Source: Acidobacteriota bacterium (GTDB lineage: Bacteria > Acidobacteriota > Terriglobia > Terriglobales > Acidobacteriaceae). Taken from it: DNA of 64,000 nucleotides. The stretch spans positions 1 through 64,000 of the forward strand of contig JABCZH010000014.1 in assembly GCA_013289795.1 (NCBI GenBank), in the 5' to 3' direction. The notes beneath the pieces were generated by a model. That model had not been told where the DNA came from, did no database searches, and saw nothing but the letters and a program-made list of their open reading frames with translations. The translations under genes were made by a program, and so were the position numbers. Below are positions 17,210 to 25,189 of the stretch, in pieces (the first letter of the stretch is position 1; the number at the start of each line of letters is the position of its first letter).

Positions 17210-18628
17210 ATGATCCAGGCCAGAAACGAATTCTTGCCTTACACCGCCAGCGTCGGGCCGGGCCAAAGTTGGGTGCGGCAACAACCCCGCGTCGGCGCTC
17301 GCTTCAGCTCCACGCGGCTTCGCCCAATTCTTTCATTGGCTTCAATCATCCCGGTTCTCGCGTGTGCGCTGGGCTGCTCGGCGGACAAGCAGCCGGAGCC
17401 TACCGTCAGCGTTCAGGTTGTTGCGGTGAAGAAGGCGACGATCGAGCAAATGGTAACGTCGGAGGCGATTCTGTACCCACTCGCGCAGTCAGCGATTGTT
17501 CCCAAGATCAGTGCGCCGATCAAAGCATTCTATGTCAATCGCGGCAGCAAAGTTCATGCGGGACAGCTGCTTGCCACATTGGAAAATAGCGACTTGGCCG
17601 CCGCCGCTCGAGACAACCAGGGAGCGTACGATCAGGCGCAGGCGAACTATGCGATTGCAACCGCGTCCACCTTGCCGGAGGACATCCAGAAAGCGCAAGG
17701 CGACGCGCAGGCGGCCAAGCTGGCTCTAGAGGCCGAGCAAAAACTCTACGACAGTCGGCAGGATCTGTATCAACAAGGCGCCCTGCCTCGCAAAGACCTC
17801 GATCAAGCCGCGGTCGCTCTCACTCAGGCAAAGAGTCAGTATGAAATTGCGCAGCACCACCTCGACGCTTTGATGGCTGGGGGTAAGCAGCAACAGCTCA
17901 AGTCTGCGGCTGGCCAGCTGGAATCGGCAAAAGGAAAGTACCTCGGCGCTGAGGCACAGCTTAACTACGCGGAAATCCGTAGCCCGATCGACGGCATTGT
18001 CACCGACCGTCCCCTGTATCCGGGAGAGCTGGCATCCGCCGGAACACCTCTGCTTACGGTTATGGATACCAGCTCTGTGGTTGCGCGGGCCCATATCCCG
18101 CAGGAGCAGGCAGCACTGTTGCAGCTCGGCGACACGGGCACGATTAGTGTTCCCGGCGGGGTGCCTGGCGAAGACGAGCCTATTGAAGGCAAGGTGACGG
18201 TGGTCAGCCCGGCGCTTGATCCGAACAGCACGACGGTCGAAGTCTGGGTGCAGGCAAAGAATCCGAAGGGACGCTTGCGTCCCGGAACCAGCGTGCAAAT
18301 TTCCATGCTCGCGCGCTCAGTTCCGAACTCGATTGTCGTTCCACAATCTGCCGTCCTCACCACACCCGACGGGGGCGGCTATGTGATGCTTGCCGGTTCC
18401 GACAACAAGGCGCACCAGAAGACAGTAAAGACCGGAATCCGGCAGGACGATGAAGTGCAGATTCTCGACGGCCTTGTGGAAGGCGATCAAGTTATCGCAT
18501 CCGGCTCCTATGGCCTGCCCGACAACACCAAGATTCGCATCGAGGCCGCCCAGAATTCCGACAAGCAGGAGTCCGATAAGACCGGCCAGGCCCCCGCCGG
18601 ACAAGGGGCTGAAAAGGATGCCAAGTAG
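17210..18628 (+). CDS. RND efflux periplasmic adaptor (membrane fusion) lipoprotein
   Basis: This 472-residue adaptor links the TolC and RND components. Its N-terminus has a lipobox (LACALGC), so it is probably lipid-anchored. Then come a barrel-sandwich half (IVPKISAPIKAFYVNRGSKVHAGQLLATLE), a long helical hairpin (about residues 130-250), the second lipoyl half (YAEIRSPIDGIVTDRPLYPGE) and a beta-barrel domain. The C-terminal tail is charged and Gln/Lys-rich. AAGAGGA lies directly before the ATG, only five bases from the tolC-like stop. It overlaps the RND gene by 11 bases. Confidence 0.9.
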   Translation: MIQARNEFLPYTASVGPGQSWVRQQPRVGARFSSTRLRPILSLASIIPVLACALGCSADKQPEPTVSVQVVAVKKATIEQMVTSEAILYPLAQSAIVPKISAPIKAFYVNRGSKVHAGQLLATLENSDLAAAARDNQGAYDQAQANYAIATASTLPEDIQKAQGDAQAAKLALEAEQKLYDSRQDLYQQGALPRKDLDQAAVALTQAKSQYEIAQHHLDALMAGGKQQQLKSAAGQLESAKGKYLGAEAQLNYAEIRSPIDGIVTDRPLYPGELASAGTPLLTVMDTSSVVARAHIPQEQAALLQLGDTGTISVPGGVPGEDEPIEGKVTVVSPALDPNSTTVEVWVQAKNPKGRLRPGTSVQISMLARSVPNSIVVPQSAVLTTPDGGGYVMLAGSDNKAHQKTVKTGIRQDDEVQILDGLVEGDQVIASGSYGLPDNTKIRIEAAQNSDKQESDKTGQAPAGQGAEKDAK

Positions 18629-21600
18629 CGCGATGGCCGCAACCAACGGTGAACGCTCCTACTGGTTTTCTCGCCACTCGCGCTCCATTCTCGTCCTGAT
18701 CATCACCTTCGCCATTCTTGGAATCTACGTCGCCTTCACCATCCCGGTGTCGGTTTTTCCCGACACCAATTTTCCCCGGATTCTGATCGCCGTCGACAAC
18801 GGCGTAATGCCCATCGACCAGATGATGGTGACCGTGACGCGGCCCCTCGAAGAGGCTGTGAACAGTGTGCCTGGCCTGCACCAGGTACGTTCCATTACCA
18901 GCCGTGGATCGGCGGAAATTGACCTGTTCTTCGACTGGAACGTGGATATGTTCCAAACCCTGCAGTACGTAAATGCAGCACTATCCAACGCACAACGTGA
19001 CCTGCCTCCGTCCGCGAAAGTGGAAGCTCATCGCATGACCTTCGCCAGCTTTCCCATTCTCGGCTACAGCCTCACATCCGACTCGGTTCCACAGACGCAG
19101 CTCTGGGAAATGGCCACCTACGAACTCAAGCCTCGCCTCAACCGTCTCGACGGAGTGGCCCGCGTCATTGTGCAAGGTGGCCAGGAGCCGGAGTTTCACA
19201 TCGTCCCCGATCCCGCGAAGCTCTTGCAGGCGAGTGTCACGGTTACCGATCTACTGGAAGCGGTACGGCGTACTAATCTGATCGACTCTCCCGGTCTGCT
19301 TGAACGCAACCACCAGCTGTACCTCGCGCTGGTTAGTGGACAAGTGCGCGATCCGCAACAAATCGGAGCCGCCGTCATCAAGACAACCCCCGCGAGCGTG
19401 CCCGTGCGAGTGGGAGATGTCGCGAAAGTGGAGCCGGCGGTTCGCCCGCTTTATACGATTGTGACCGCCAACGGTAAGCCATCAGTTCTGCTGACCATCG
19501 ACCGGCAGCCGGACAGCAACTCCGTGCAGGTGGCGGACGAGGTGCACGCGGAAGTCGAGAGGATTCGCAAATCCTTGCCGCCCGGAATCGAACTTCATCC
19601 TTATTACGACCAGTCCGACATCGTTAAGGAATCAATTGCAAGCGTTCGTGACGCCATCCTCATCGGGCTCATCCTGACTTCGATTATCCTCGTGATTTTT
19701 CTCCGTGACTGGGGCACGTCGGTGGTGGCTGGTCTGGTGATTCCGGTGACCATGACCGTGACATTTATAGCGCTCAAGTTGCTGGGAGAGAGTTTTAACC
19801 TGATGACGCTCGGCGGCCTGGCTGCGGCCGTCGGTTTGGTCATCGACGATGCCATTGTGGTGGTTGAAAACATAGTGTTGCATCGCGACGCAGGGCAAAC
19901 GCGGGTGCAAGCCATCCACAGCGCCCTCCGTGAAATCACAGTTCCGCTCATCGGCTCGACCGTCACTCCCATTGTCGTTTTTCTGCCGCTGATTTCCATC
20001 ACCGGCGTGACGGGTACGTTTTTCCGCGCTCTGGCGGTGACCATGTCGGTCTCGCTGCTGACTTCACTGGTGCTCGCGCTCAGTTGGACTCCGGCACTCA
20101 GCCAGTTCCTGATCAGGGGGTCTGCCAAAATGCCTTCCGATCAGGAAGCAACTCCCGACGAGGTTTCCTTTGAGCCCGACGCCGAGCCCATTCGTCACCT
20201 GATGGAAGTCGAGGAAGCATCACTGAGTGGCTTTTTTCGCACGGCAATCGCCTTTCACGAACGCTGGCTCCGGCGAGCTCTGAAGCGTCCCCGTTTGCTC
20301 GCCGCATTCAGTCTAGGTCTGATCGTGATTGCCTTCGCTTGCTATCAATTTTCGGGCTCCGACCTCCTGCCGGCCATGGACGAAGGTGGCTTTATTCTCG
20401 ACTACATCATGCCCGCGGGCAGTTCTTTGGCCGAGACCAATCGTGTGGTTGGCCACCTGGAGCGGATCTTGCGCGATACTCCCGAGGTCGAGAACACCTC
20501 GCGGCGAACCGGCCTGCAACTGGGCCTGGCGGCGGTGACCGAGGCCAATACCGGCGACATCTCCGTGAAGCTAAAGCCGTCACGCAGCCGGGATATCGAA
20601 GAAGTAATCGCCGAAGTTCGCGAGAAAATAAGAACTGAAGAACCAGTCATCGACGTCGAATTCGTGCAGGTTCTTCAGGACATGATCAACGACCTGACGG
20701 GAGAGCCGCAGCCGGTTGAAATCAAGTTGTTTTCTCAAGATGCAACCGCGCTCGAGGGATGGGCGCCGAAAGTTGCGGACGCGATCTCCAAAGATAAAGG
20801 CGTGGTCGACGTCTTGAATGGAATCGACAACACCATCAGCGGACCTGCTGTGATGTTCCAGGTCGACCCCTCGATTGCGGCACGAGCCGGGTTCTCTCCC
20901 GAAGAGGTTGCCACCGACGCGGCCGCCATTCTTGAGGGCGAGCCGTCGACCACTCCCGTAGTTAGTCATGATCGCGCATACACCTTGCGCGTGCGCTTTC
21001 CGGCACGGAATCGAGCTTCACTGGATGCAATGCGCGATACACTCCTGGTGAGTTCGACAGGCAGAACGGCTACTCTCGGATCGCTGGCCACCCTGACCGA
21101 GATAACCGGCCAGACGGAGATCCGGCGCGAGAACCTGCTGCGCCAAGTGGTGGTCTCGGCGCGTCTGGAAGGCGTGGACCTGGGCACAGGTGTTGCCAGT
21201 GTCAAGAAAAGCGTGGAGCAGTTGGGTCTGCCTTCTTCGATTCGAGTGGTGTATGGTGGAACCTATCAGGTGCAGCAGAAATCATTCCGGGATCTCGTCC
21301 TGGTGCTGTTTCTGGCCGTTGTGCTGGTCTTCATCGTTCTGCTGTTTGAGTTTCGAACCTTTGCCGCTCCGCTTGCGATTCTTACCTCGGCGGTGCTGTC
21401 GACCTGCGGAGTATTTCTGGCCCTGTTCATCACCCGCACTACTTTCAACATTTCATCTTTTATGGGGATGATCATGGTGATTGGAATCGTGGCCAAGAAC
21501 GGCATTCTGCTGCTCGATGCCGAGCAGAAATTCCGTGCCGCGGGACTCTCGCTTGAAGAAGCAATCATTCAAGCAGGCCGCCGCAGGCTGCGACCCATCG

Positions 21601-21815
21601 TCATGACTGCTCTTGCCGCGGTTGCGGGAATGCTGCCTCTGGCTTTTGCCATGGGTGCGGGCTCGCAGATGTTGAAGCCCCTGGCGATTGCCGTGATTGG
21701 AGGCGTGGTCCTTTCCATGATTCTGTCGCTGATCATCACCCCGGCGGTCCACCTGTTCGCGACCCGGCGGGCAGCGGGCGTTCCAGGCATAGCAGCTTCT
21801 GGAAATTTGCTTTAG
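18618..21815 (+). CDS. RND-family multidrug/solute efflux transporter
   Basis: This inner-membrane, proton-driven pump of about 1065 residues is of normal HAE1 length, with the usual duplicated plan of helix 1, a porter loop and helices 2-6, twice. Proton-relay residues are present: the Asp-Asp pair in GLVIDDAIVVVENI (TM4) and Lys in VIGIVAKNGILLLD (TM10). The start overlaps the adaptor gene; a second Met five codons later (18633) is also possible. The substrate cannot be predicted. No TetR or two-component regulator lies nearby. Confidence 0.92.
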   Translation: MPSSAMAATNGERSYWFSRHSRSILVLIITFAILGIYVAFTIPVSVFPDTNFPRILIAVDNGVMPIDQMMVTVTRPLEEAVNSVPGLHQVRSITSRGSAEIDLFFDWNVDMFQTLQYVNAALSNAQRDLPPSAKVEAHRMTFASFPILGYSLTSDSVPQTQLWEMATYELKPRLNRLDGVARVIVQGGQEPEFHIVPDPAKLLQASVTVTDLLEAVRRTNLIDSPGLLERNHQLYLALVSGQVRDPQQIGAAVIKTTPASVPVRVGDVAKVEPAVRPLYTIVTANGKPSVLLTIDRQPDSNSVQVADEVHAEVERIRKSLPPGIELHPYYDQSDIVKESIASVRDAILIGLILTSIILVIFLRDWGTSVVAGLVIPVTMTVTFIALKLLGESFNLMTLGGLAAAVGLVIDDAIVVVENIVLHRDAGQTRVQAIHSALREITVPLIGSTVTPIVVFLPLISITGVTGTFFRALAVTMSVSLLTSLVLALSWTPALSQFLIRGSAKMPSDQEATPDEVSFEPDAEPIRHLMEVEEASLSGFFRTAIAFHERWLRRALKRPRLLAAFSLGLIVIAFACYQFSGSDLLPAMDEGGFILDYIMPAGSSLAETNRVVGHLERILRDTPEVENTSRRTGLQLGLAAVTEANTGDISVKLKPSRSRDIEEVIAEVREKIRTEEPVIDVEFVQVLQDMINDLTGEPQPVEIKLFSQDATALEGWAPKVADAISKDKGVVDVLNGIDNTISGPAVMFQVDPSIAARAGFSPEEVATDAAAILEGEPSTTPVVSHDRAYTLRVRFPARNRASLDAMRDTLLVSSTGRTATLGSLATLTEITGQTEIRRENLLRQVVVSARLEGVDLGTGVASVKKSVEQLGLPSSIRVVYGGTYQVQQKSFRDLVLVLFLAVVLVFIVLLFEFRTFAAPLAILTSAVLSTCGVFLALFITRTTFNISSFMGMIMVIGIVAKNGILLLDAEQKFRAAGLSLEEAIIQAGRRRLRPIVMTALAAVAGMLPLAFAMGAGSQMLKPLAIAVIGGVVLSMILSLIITPAVHLFATRRAAGVPGIAASGNLL

Positions 21816-21902
21816 GCGGGATGCGGACGCCCCACTCCGTTAGCCTCGGCACCTGAAGCAAAAACAAACCGGCTGAGTTAGCGGGCTTTCGCGATATATA
21901 AC

Positions 21903-21977
21903 TGGTAGCGCTACCGGGAATCGAACCCGGGTTTGAAGATTGAGAATCTTCCGTCCTAACCCCTAGACGATAGCGCC
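21903..21977 (-). tRNA. tRNA-Glu (CTC)
   Basis: Complete cloverleaf on the minus strand. The 5' end is GGCGCTATCGTCTAG, the anticodon stem GAAGA/TCTTC encloses loop TTCTCAA (anticodon CTC), the T arm contains GGTTCGATTCC, and the 3' CCA is encoded. The first acceptor pair appears to be a G1:U72 wobble rather than G:C. Confidence 0.95.
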
Positions 21978-22034
21978 ATCCGGGCAGAACGTGATTATAA
22001 CAAAGCAGGTCGCCAAGCCGCCCTCGCCGGCACG

Positions 22035-22394
22035 TTACGCGCGTCGCAAGGTGCCGGCGCTTATCGAATGCTGTTCGGCTTCGTCGTAGCGCTTGCACAC
22101 GATGGGGCGCAAGAGCGAAAACAACAGCGCAAACAGGAATCCGATCAACAACAGCGGATACCAAATCCCGTACGGCTGCCGTTCATAAACGGCATAAAGG
22201 CCGATCACCAGGTTTACCAAGCCGACCCATTTCATGAACGTGAAGGCGCCCAAAATGAAGCTCCGGCCTTTACCCTTGGGAGCCAGCGCGGCGGTTACTG
22301 CCCCCAGAACAGCCCCTGACAAACCCAGCAATCCTCCGCCCAGGCCGCCATACCACGTGCCGAAGCGAATCGGGTCCAACCATGGTTCCATCAT
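22035..22394 (-). CDS. Small three-helix membrane protein, unknown function
   Basis: This 119-residue protein has three hydrophobic segments (about residues 14-38, 47-66 and 75-95) and a charged C-terminus. The first segment is very Gly-rich (YGGLGGGLLGLSGAVLGAV). GGGAGG six bases before a double ATG gives a clear start. It is divergent from the imu cassette. No domain is recognised. Confidence 0.65.
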   Translation of the reverse strand: MMEPWLDPIRFGTWYGGLGGGLLGLSGAVLGAVTAALAPKGKGRSFILGAFTFMKWVGLVNLVIGLYAVYERQPYGIWYPLLLIGFLFALLFSLLRPIVCKRYDEAEQHSISAGTLRRA

Positions 22395-22470
22395 ATGTGC
22401 CTCCCTTTAGCCTGCCTGAGCGTTATACGTAGGCTGGCGGGAAAAGGATTCCGGCCAAAAGGATTTTCGA

Positions 22471-22499
22471 TTGACAAACCCCTGGCTGGGTGGGACAAT
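22471..22499 (+). promoter_or_regulatory. Candidate sigma-70-type promoter of the imu cassette
   Basis: TTGACA, a 17-base spacer and GACAAT lie about 80 bases before the imuA ATG. The -35 box is perfect and the -10 box matches at four of six positions. Confidence 0.55.
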
Positions 22500-22508
22500 T
22501 CTGTAGGC

Positions 22509-22523
22509 GAACAAAAAGAGAAT
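22509..22523 (+). promoter_or_regulatory. Possible LexA-type operator (GAAC-N7-GAAT)
   Basis: GAAC, seven bases and GAAT start 10 bases past the -10 box, where a repressor would cover the transcription start. It differs by one base from the GAAC-N7-GAAC direct repeat (GTTC-N7-GTTC on the other strand) known for alphaproteobacterial LexA. imu cassettes are normally SOS-controlled. The acidobacterial LexA site cannot be established from this window. Confidence 0.3.
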
Positions 22524-22580
22524 ATACACTCGCCTCTGGGCTAGTCCCGCCCTGGCGTTCCCTGAAATTTGAGGTTTTCT

Positions 22581-23462
22581 ATGTCGTCGATTCCGCTTTT
22601 TCCCACGGAGGCGGTGCGTCGTCCCGTGGCTTCGGTTGTCTCGAACTCACCGGCTCGGGTTTTCGAGCGCCTGGCTGCGTTACCCAAGCTGGCAGAGGTC
22701 ACTCCAGCTTCGCGGCTAACGGTGCGGCCTACGCCGGAGATGGTCTCGAGTGGAGTGCGCGAGATAGATGCTCTCACCGGCGGACTGCCGCGCGGCGGCC
22801 TGACCGAAGTTTGCGGACCAGTGTCTTCCGGACGCACCAGCTTGCTGCTGGCGGTGCTGGCGGCAGCCACCCAGCGCCAGGAAGCTTGCGCGCTGGTGGA
22901 TGTAAGCGATGCCTTCGATCCCGTGACAGCCGCACTGGCAGCCGTGAATTTTGAAAGCATGCTATGGGTGCGATGCAAGACAAATCCACCACAGAGACAC
23001 AGAGACACAGAGAAAACCAATCAGAAACATGAGGATCCCTATCGTTGTCGAATGGGACCTCCAGTTGAGCAGGCTCTGCGGGTCACCGATCTGCTTCTGC
23101 AAAGCGGCGGCTTCGGCCTGGTGATCATTGATCTGGGTGACGTGGCGCTGAAAGTTGCTCGCCGCATTCCGCTTACTTCCTGGTTCCGTTTTCAGCGGGC
23201 GATAGAGCACACGCCCACGGTGCTGTTCGTAGTCACGCAGGCACCCTGCGCACAGACCTGCGCTGCGCTGCTGTTGAAAGTGAAGGCAGCGAAAAAGCTT
23301 TCAGCCCTCAGCCCTCAGCTCTCAGTTTTAAAAACCCTGTCTCATGCAGAACTTCTGGATGGATTTCGTGTCGAGACTGAAATCCTGCGGTCGCGAATCC
23401 CACGCAAGCCGGCGCAATCTGCCACCGCCGCCTTTGTCACCAAAACCGTACGCGCCGGATGA
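22581..23462 (+). CDS. imuA: ImuA, RecA-like translesion synthesis accessory protein
   Basis: This protein of about 293 residues is in the SOS mutasome. It has a RecA/SulA-like core with a degenerate Walker A, GPVSSGRTS (Arg where RecA has Lys), VDVSDAFDP, the LLWVRC-like MLWVRC strand and LLLQSGGFGLVIIDLGDVAL. ImuA works with ImuB and DnaE2 in damage-induced mutagenesis. Two stretches look inserted. The first, about residues 134-160 after WVRC, derives from CACAGAGA repeats and a flanking piece. The second, about 240-250 (SALSPQLS), derives from TCAGCCCTCAGCC repeats. Both keep the frame open. GAGG lies seven bases before the ATG. Confidence 0.87.
   Translation: MSSIPLFPTEAVRRPVASVVSNSPARVFERLAALPKLAEVTPASRLTVRPTPEMVSSGVREIDALTGGLPRGGLTEVCGPVSSGRTSLLLAVLAAATQRQEACALVDVSDAFDPVTAALAAVNFESMLWVRCKTNPPQRHRDTEKTNQKHEDPYRCRMGPPVEQALRVTDLLLQSGGFGLVIIDLGDVALKVARRIPLTSWFRFQRAIEHTPTVLFVVTQAPCAQTCAALLLKVKAAKKLSALSPQLSVLKTLSHAELLDGFRVETEILRSRIPRKPAQSATAAFVTKTVRAG
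22986..23020. repeat. CCACAGAGACACAGAG repeat inside imuA
   Basis: Three tandem ACAGAG units lie within the imuA frame, exactly where the family has a short link between the WVRC strand and the next helix. The same family occurs between genes at 55501 and, in a CGCAGAG form, at 41501. Confidence 0.75.
23298..23326. repeat. TCAGCCCTCAGCCCTCAG repeat inside imuA
   Basis: Tandem TCAGCCC/TCAGCTC units encode the SALSPQLS peptide of ImuA. It is a variant of the TCAGCACTCAGCATTCAG family found between imuB and dnaE2 and at 34271. Confidence 0.65.
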
Positions 23463-23510
23463 AGGATTTCAATGACTCATAATTCAATTTCTTAATGAAT
23501 CAATTCTTCT

Positions 23511-25121
23511 ATGGCATTTGCTTGTATCTTCGTGCCGGATTTTCCCGTGGAGGCGCTCCTCCGCACTGAGCCCGGCTTGCGATCGCAGTCTCTCGCCGTG
23601 CTCGAGGGGAAACCTCCGTTGCAGAAAGTTTTCGCGGTAAACGAAAACGCTCGCTGCGCCGGCGTTACGCCGGGAATGACCAAGCTGCAAATCGAAGCCT
23701 GCAGCGGCCTGGCATTCCGCACTCGATCTGTACTTCAGGAAGCCGCCGCTCATGCTGCTCTGCTCGATTGTGCGCAGTCATTTTCGCCGCGGGTGGAAGA
23801 TGCCGCACCCGACACCATCGTTCTCGATCTTCTTGGCATGGAGTTGCTGTTCGGTGCCCTTCCTGAAATCGCCCGCAACATCGCTCACCGTGCCTTGGAC
23901 CTTGGACTCACCGCGAATGTCGCTGTAGCTGCCAATCCCGATACCGCCGTCATTGCAGCTTGCGGACTCCGTGGCGTAACCGTGATCCCGGAAGGAAAGG
24001 AGTCTGAACGCTTGGGAAATTTGCCGGTGGAACTCTTGGCCGCGGGAGTGCATGAATCCGAACAGCTTTTGGAAACACTGCATCGCTGGGGGATTCGTAA
24101 TCTGCGCGATTTGGCCGCGCTGCCAGACGTAGCTTTGAGCGAGCGCACGGGACAGCGCGGAGTATATTTGCAGAAACTGGCCCGGGGTGAGACTGTACGC
24201 ACCCTGGTTCCAGTTGACCCTCCGCTAGTGTTCGAGGAGGCCATCGAGCTGGAATATCCGCTAACTCTGCTGGAGCCTCTGGCGTTTTTGCTGAGTCAGT
24301 TATTGGATCGTCTGTGTTCCCGCCTGGCCGCGCGCGCCCTGGCAACCCAGGAATTACGGCTGGAACTCGAACTGGCCAGCGAATATCAAGAAGAAAGTGT
24401 GGGGACGGGCGACCCCGCCCGTCCAGTTCGAGCGCAAGCTCGGCAGCGCTTTCACCGCACCCTCCGTCTGCCCCTGCCCTTACTCGATTCCAAGACTTTC
24501 CTCAAACTGCTGCAACTCGATTTGAAGGCCCATCCGCCCGGCGCTCCCATCGTCAAAATTCATCTGGCGGCGGAACCGGTGCGGCCGCGGCCCGGGCAAA
24601 GCGGACTTTTTCTTCCACCATCGCCCGAACCAGAAAAGTTGGAGCTCACGCTGGCGCGAATCGCAGCCATCGTGGGAGAAGAGAAAGTCGGCTCCCTCGA
24701 AATCTTGGACACGCATCGCCCCCAGGGATTCCGCATGCAGCGTTTTACTGCCAACCATTCGTTTTCCTCCGTGTCGGAGCCTGCCCTGAGCGCAGCCGAA
24801 GGGTATCTCCGTGGTGAATTAACTGATGGTTCTGACGATCTGGTCACTGCGCTACGCATTTTCCGTCCCCCGGCCGCAGTCACAGTTACCCTGTGCGAGG
24901 GCAGGCCAACTTTTATTTCCTGCCCTAGGCAAAAAGAGACTCGTGGCGAAATCCTCTGGGCAGCCGGCCCCTGGCGTTCTTCGGGAGACTGGTGGGAGCA
25001 GGAAGGCTGGGCGCGCGATGAATGGGACATCGCGGTGCAGGAAGAGACCAGTATTGGGTTATATCGCCTGGTGCGAGATCTGCTGGACGGGCGCTGGTTG
25101 TTGGAAGGCACTTACGATTAA
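23511..25121 (+). CDS. imuB: ImuB, Y-family polymerase-like mutasome protein
   Basis: This 536-residue protein has an N-terminal palm region (FACIFVPDFPVEALL, about residues 3-17) in which the Y-family metal-binding Asp/Glu set is not kept, as expected for ImuB. Next come the helix-hairpin-helix thumb (HRWGIRNLRDLAALPDVALSER), a little-finger-like domain and a C-terminal ImuB domain (RIFRPPAAVTV through WDIAVQEETSIGLYRLVRDLLDGRWLLEGTYD). It is thought to bridge DnaE2, ImuA and the beta clamp. Two repeat-derived stretches lie in frame: a hairpin at about 297-312 and the peptide PALSAAEG at about 424-432. No clear ribosome binding site precedes the ATG, 48 bases after imuA. Confidence 0.88.
   Translation: MAFACIFVPDFPVEALLRTEPGLRSQSLAVLEGKPPLQKVFAVNENARCAGVTPGMTKLQIEACSGLAFRTRSVLQEAAAHAALLDCAQSFSPRVEDAAPDTIVLDLLGMELLFGALPEIARNIAHRALDLGLTANVAVAANPDTAVIAACGLRGVTVIPEGKESERLGNLPVELLAAGVHESEQLLETLHRWGIRNLRDLAALPDVALSERTGQRGVYLQKLARGETVRTLVPVDPPLVFEEAIELEYPLTLLEPLAFLLSQLLDRLCSRLAARALATQELRLELELASEYQEESVGTGDPARPVRAQARQRFHRTLRLPLPLLDSKTFLKLLQLDLKAHPPGAPIVKIHLAAEPVRPRPGQSGLFLPPSPEPEKLELTLARIAAIVGEEKVGSLEILDTHRPQGFRMQRFTANHSFSSVSEPALSAAEGYLRGELTDGSDDLVTALRIFRPPAAVTVTLCEGRPTFISCPRQKETRGEILWAAGPWRSSGDWWEQEGWARDEWDIAVQEETSIGLYRLVRDLLDGRWLLEGTYD
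24403..24442. repeat. Double hairpin repeat inside imuB
   Basis: GGACGGGC/GCCCGTCC (six-base loop) is followed by CGAGC/GCTCG around GCAA. Both are in frame and encode a Gly/Pro/Arg/Ala-rich linker. The hairpin at 4788 is similar in kind. Confidence 0.5.
24781..24803. repeat. CTGAGCGCAGCCGAAGG repeat inside imuB
   Basis: This short element encodes PALSAAEG in the ImuB frame. A related CCTGAGCGAGGCGAAGG element lies between genes at 62099. Confidence 0.6.
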
Positions 25122-25127
25122 AGCAAT

Positions 25128-25175
25128 CAGCACTCAGCATTCAGCACTCAGTGATTGGCTGAATGCTGAGTGCTG
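25128..25175. repeat. 18-bp perfect inverted repeat between imuB and dnaE2
   Basis: CAGCACTCAGCATTCAGC pairs without mismatch with GCTGAATGCTGAGTGCTG around a 12-base loop. It fills most of the 68-base gap between the imuB stop and the dnaE2 start and leaves no recognisable ribosome binding site for dnaE2. The hairpin could uncouple or attenuate translation (inference). Confidence 0.85.
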
Positions 25176-25189
25176 AAAGCTGTGCTGCA

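Noticed and set aside
25128-25175. TCAGCACTCAG units as a CRISPR array
   Set aside because: The units are tandem or inverted and there are no unique spacers of constant length; no cas gene is present.
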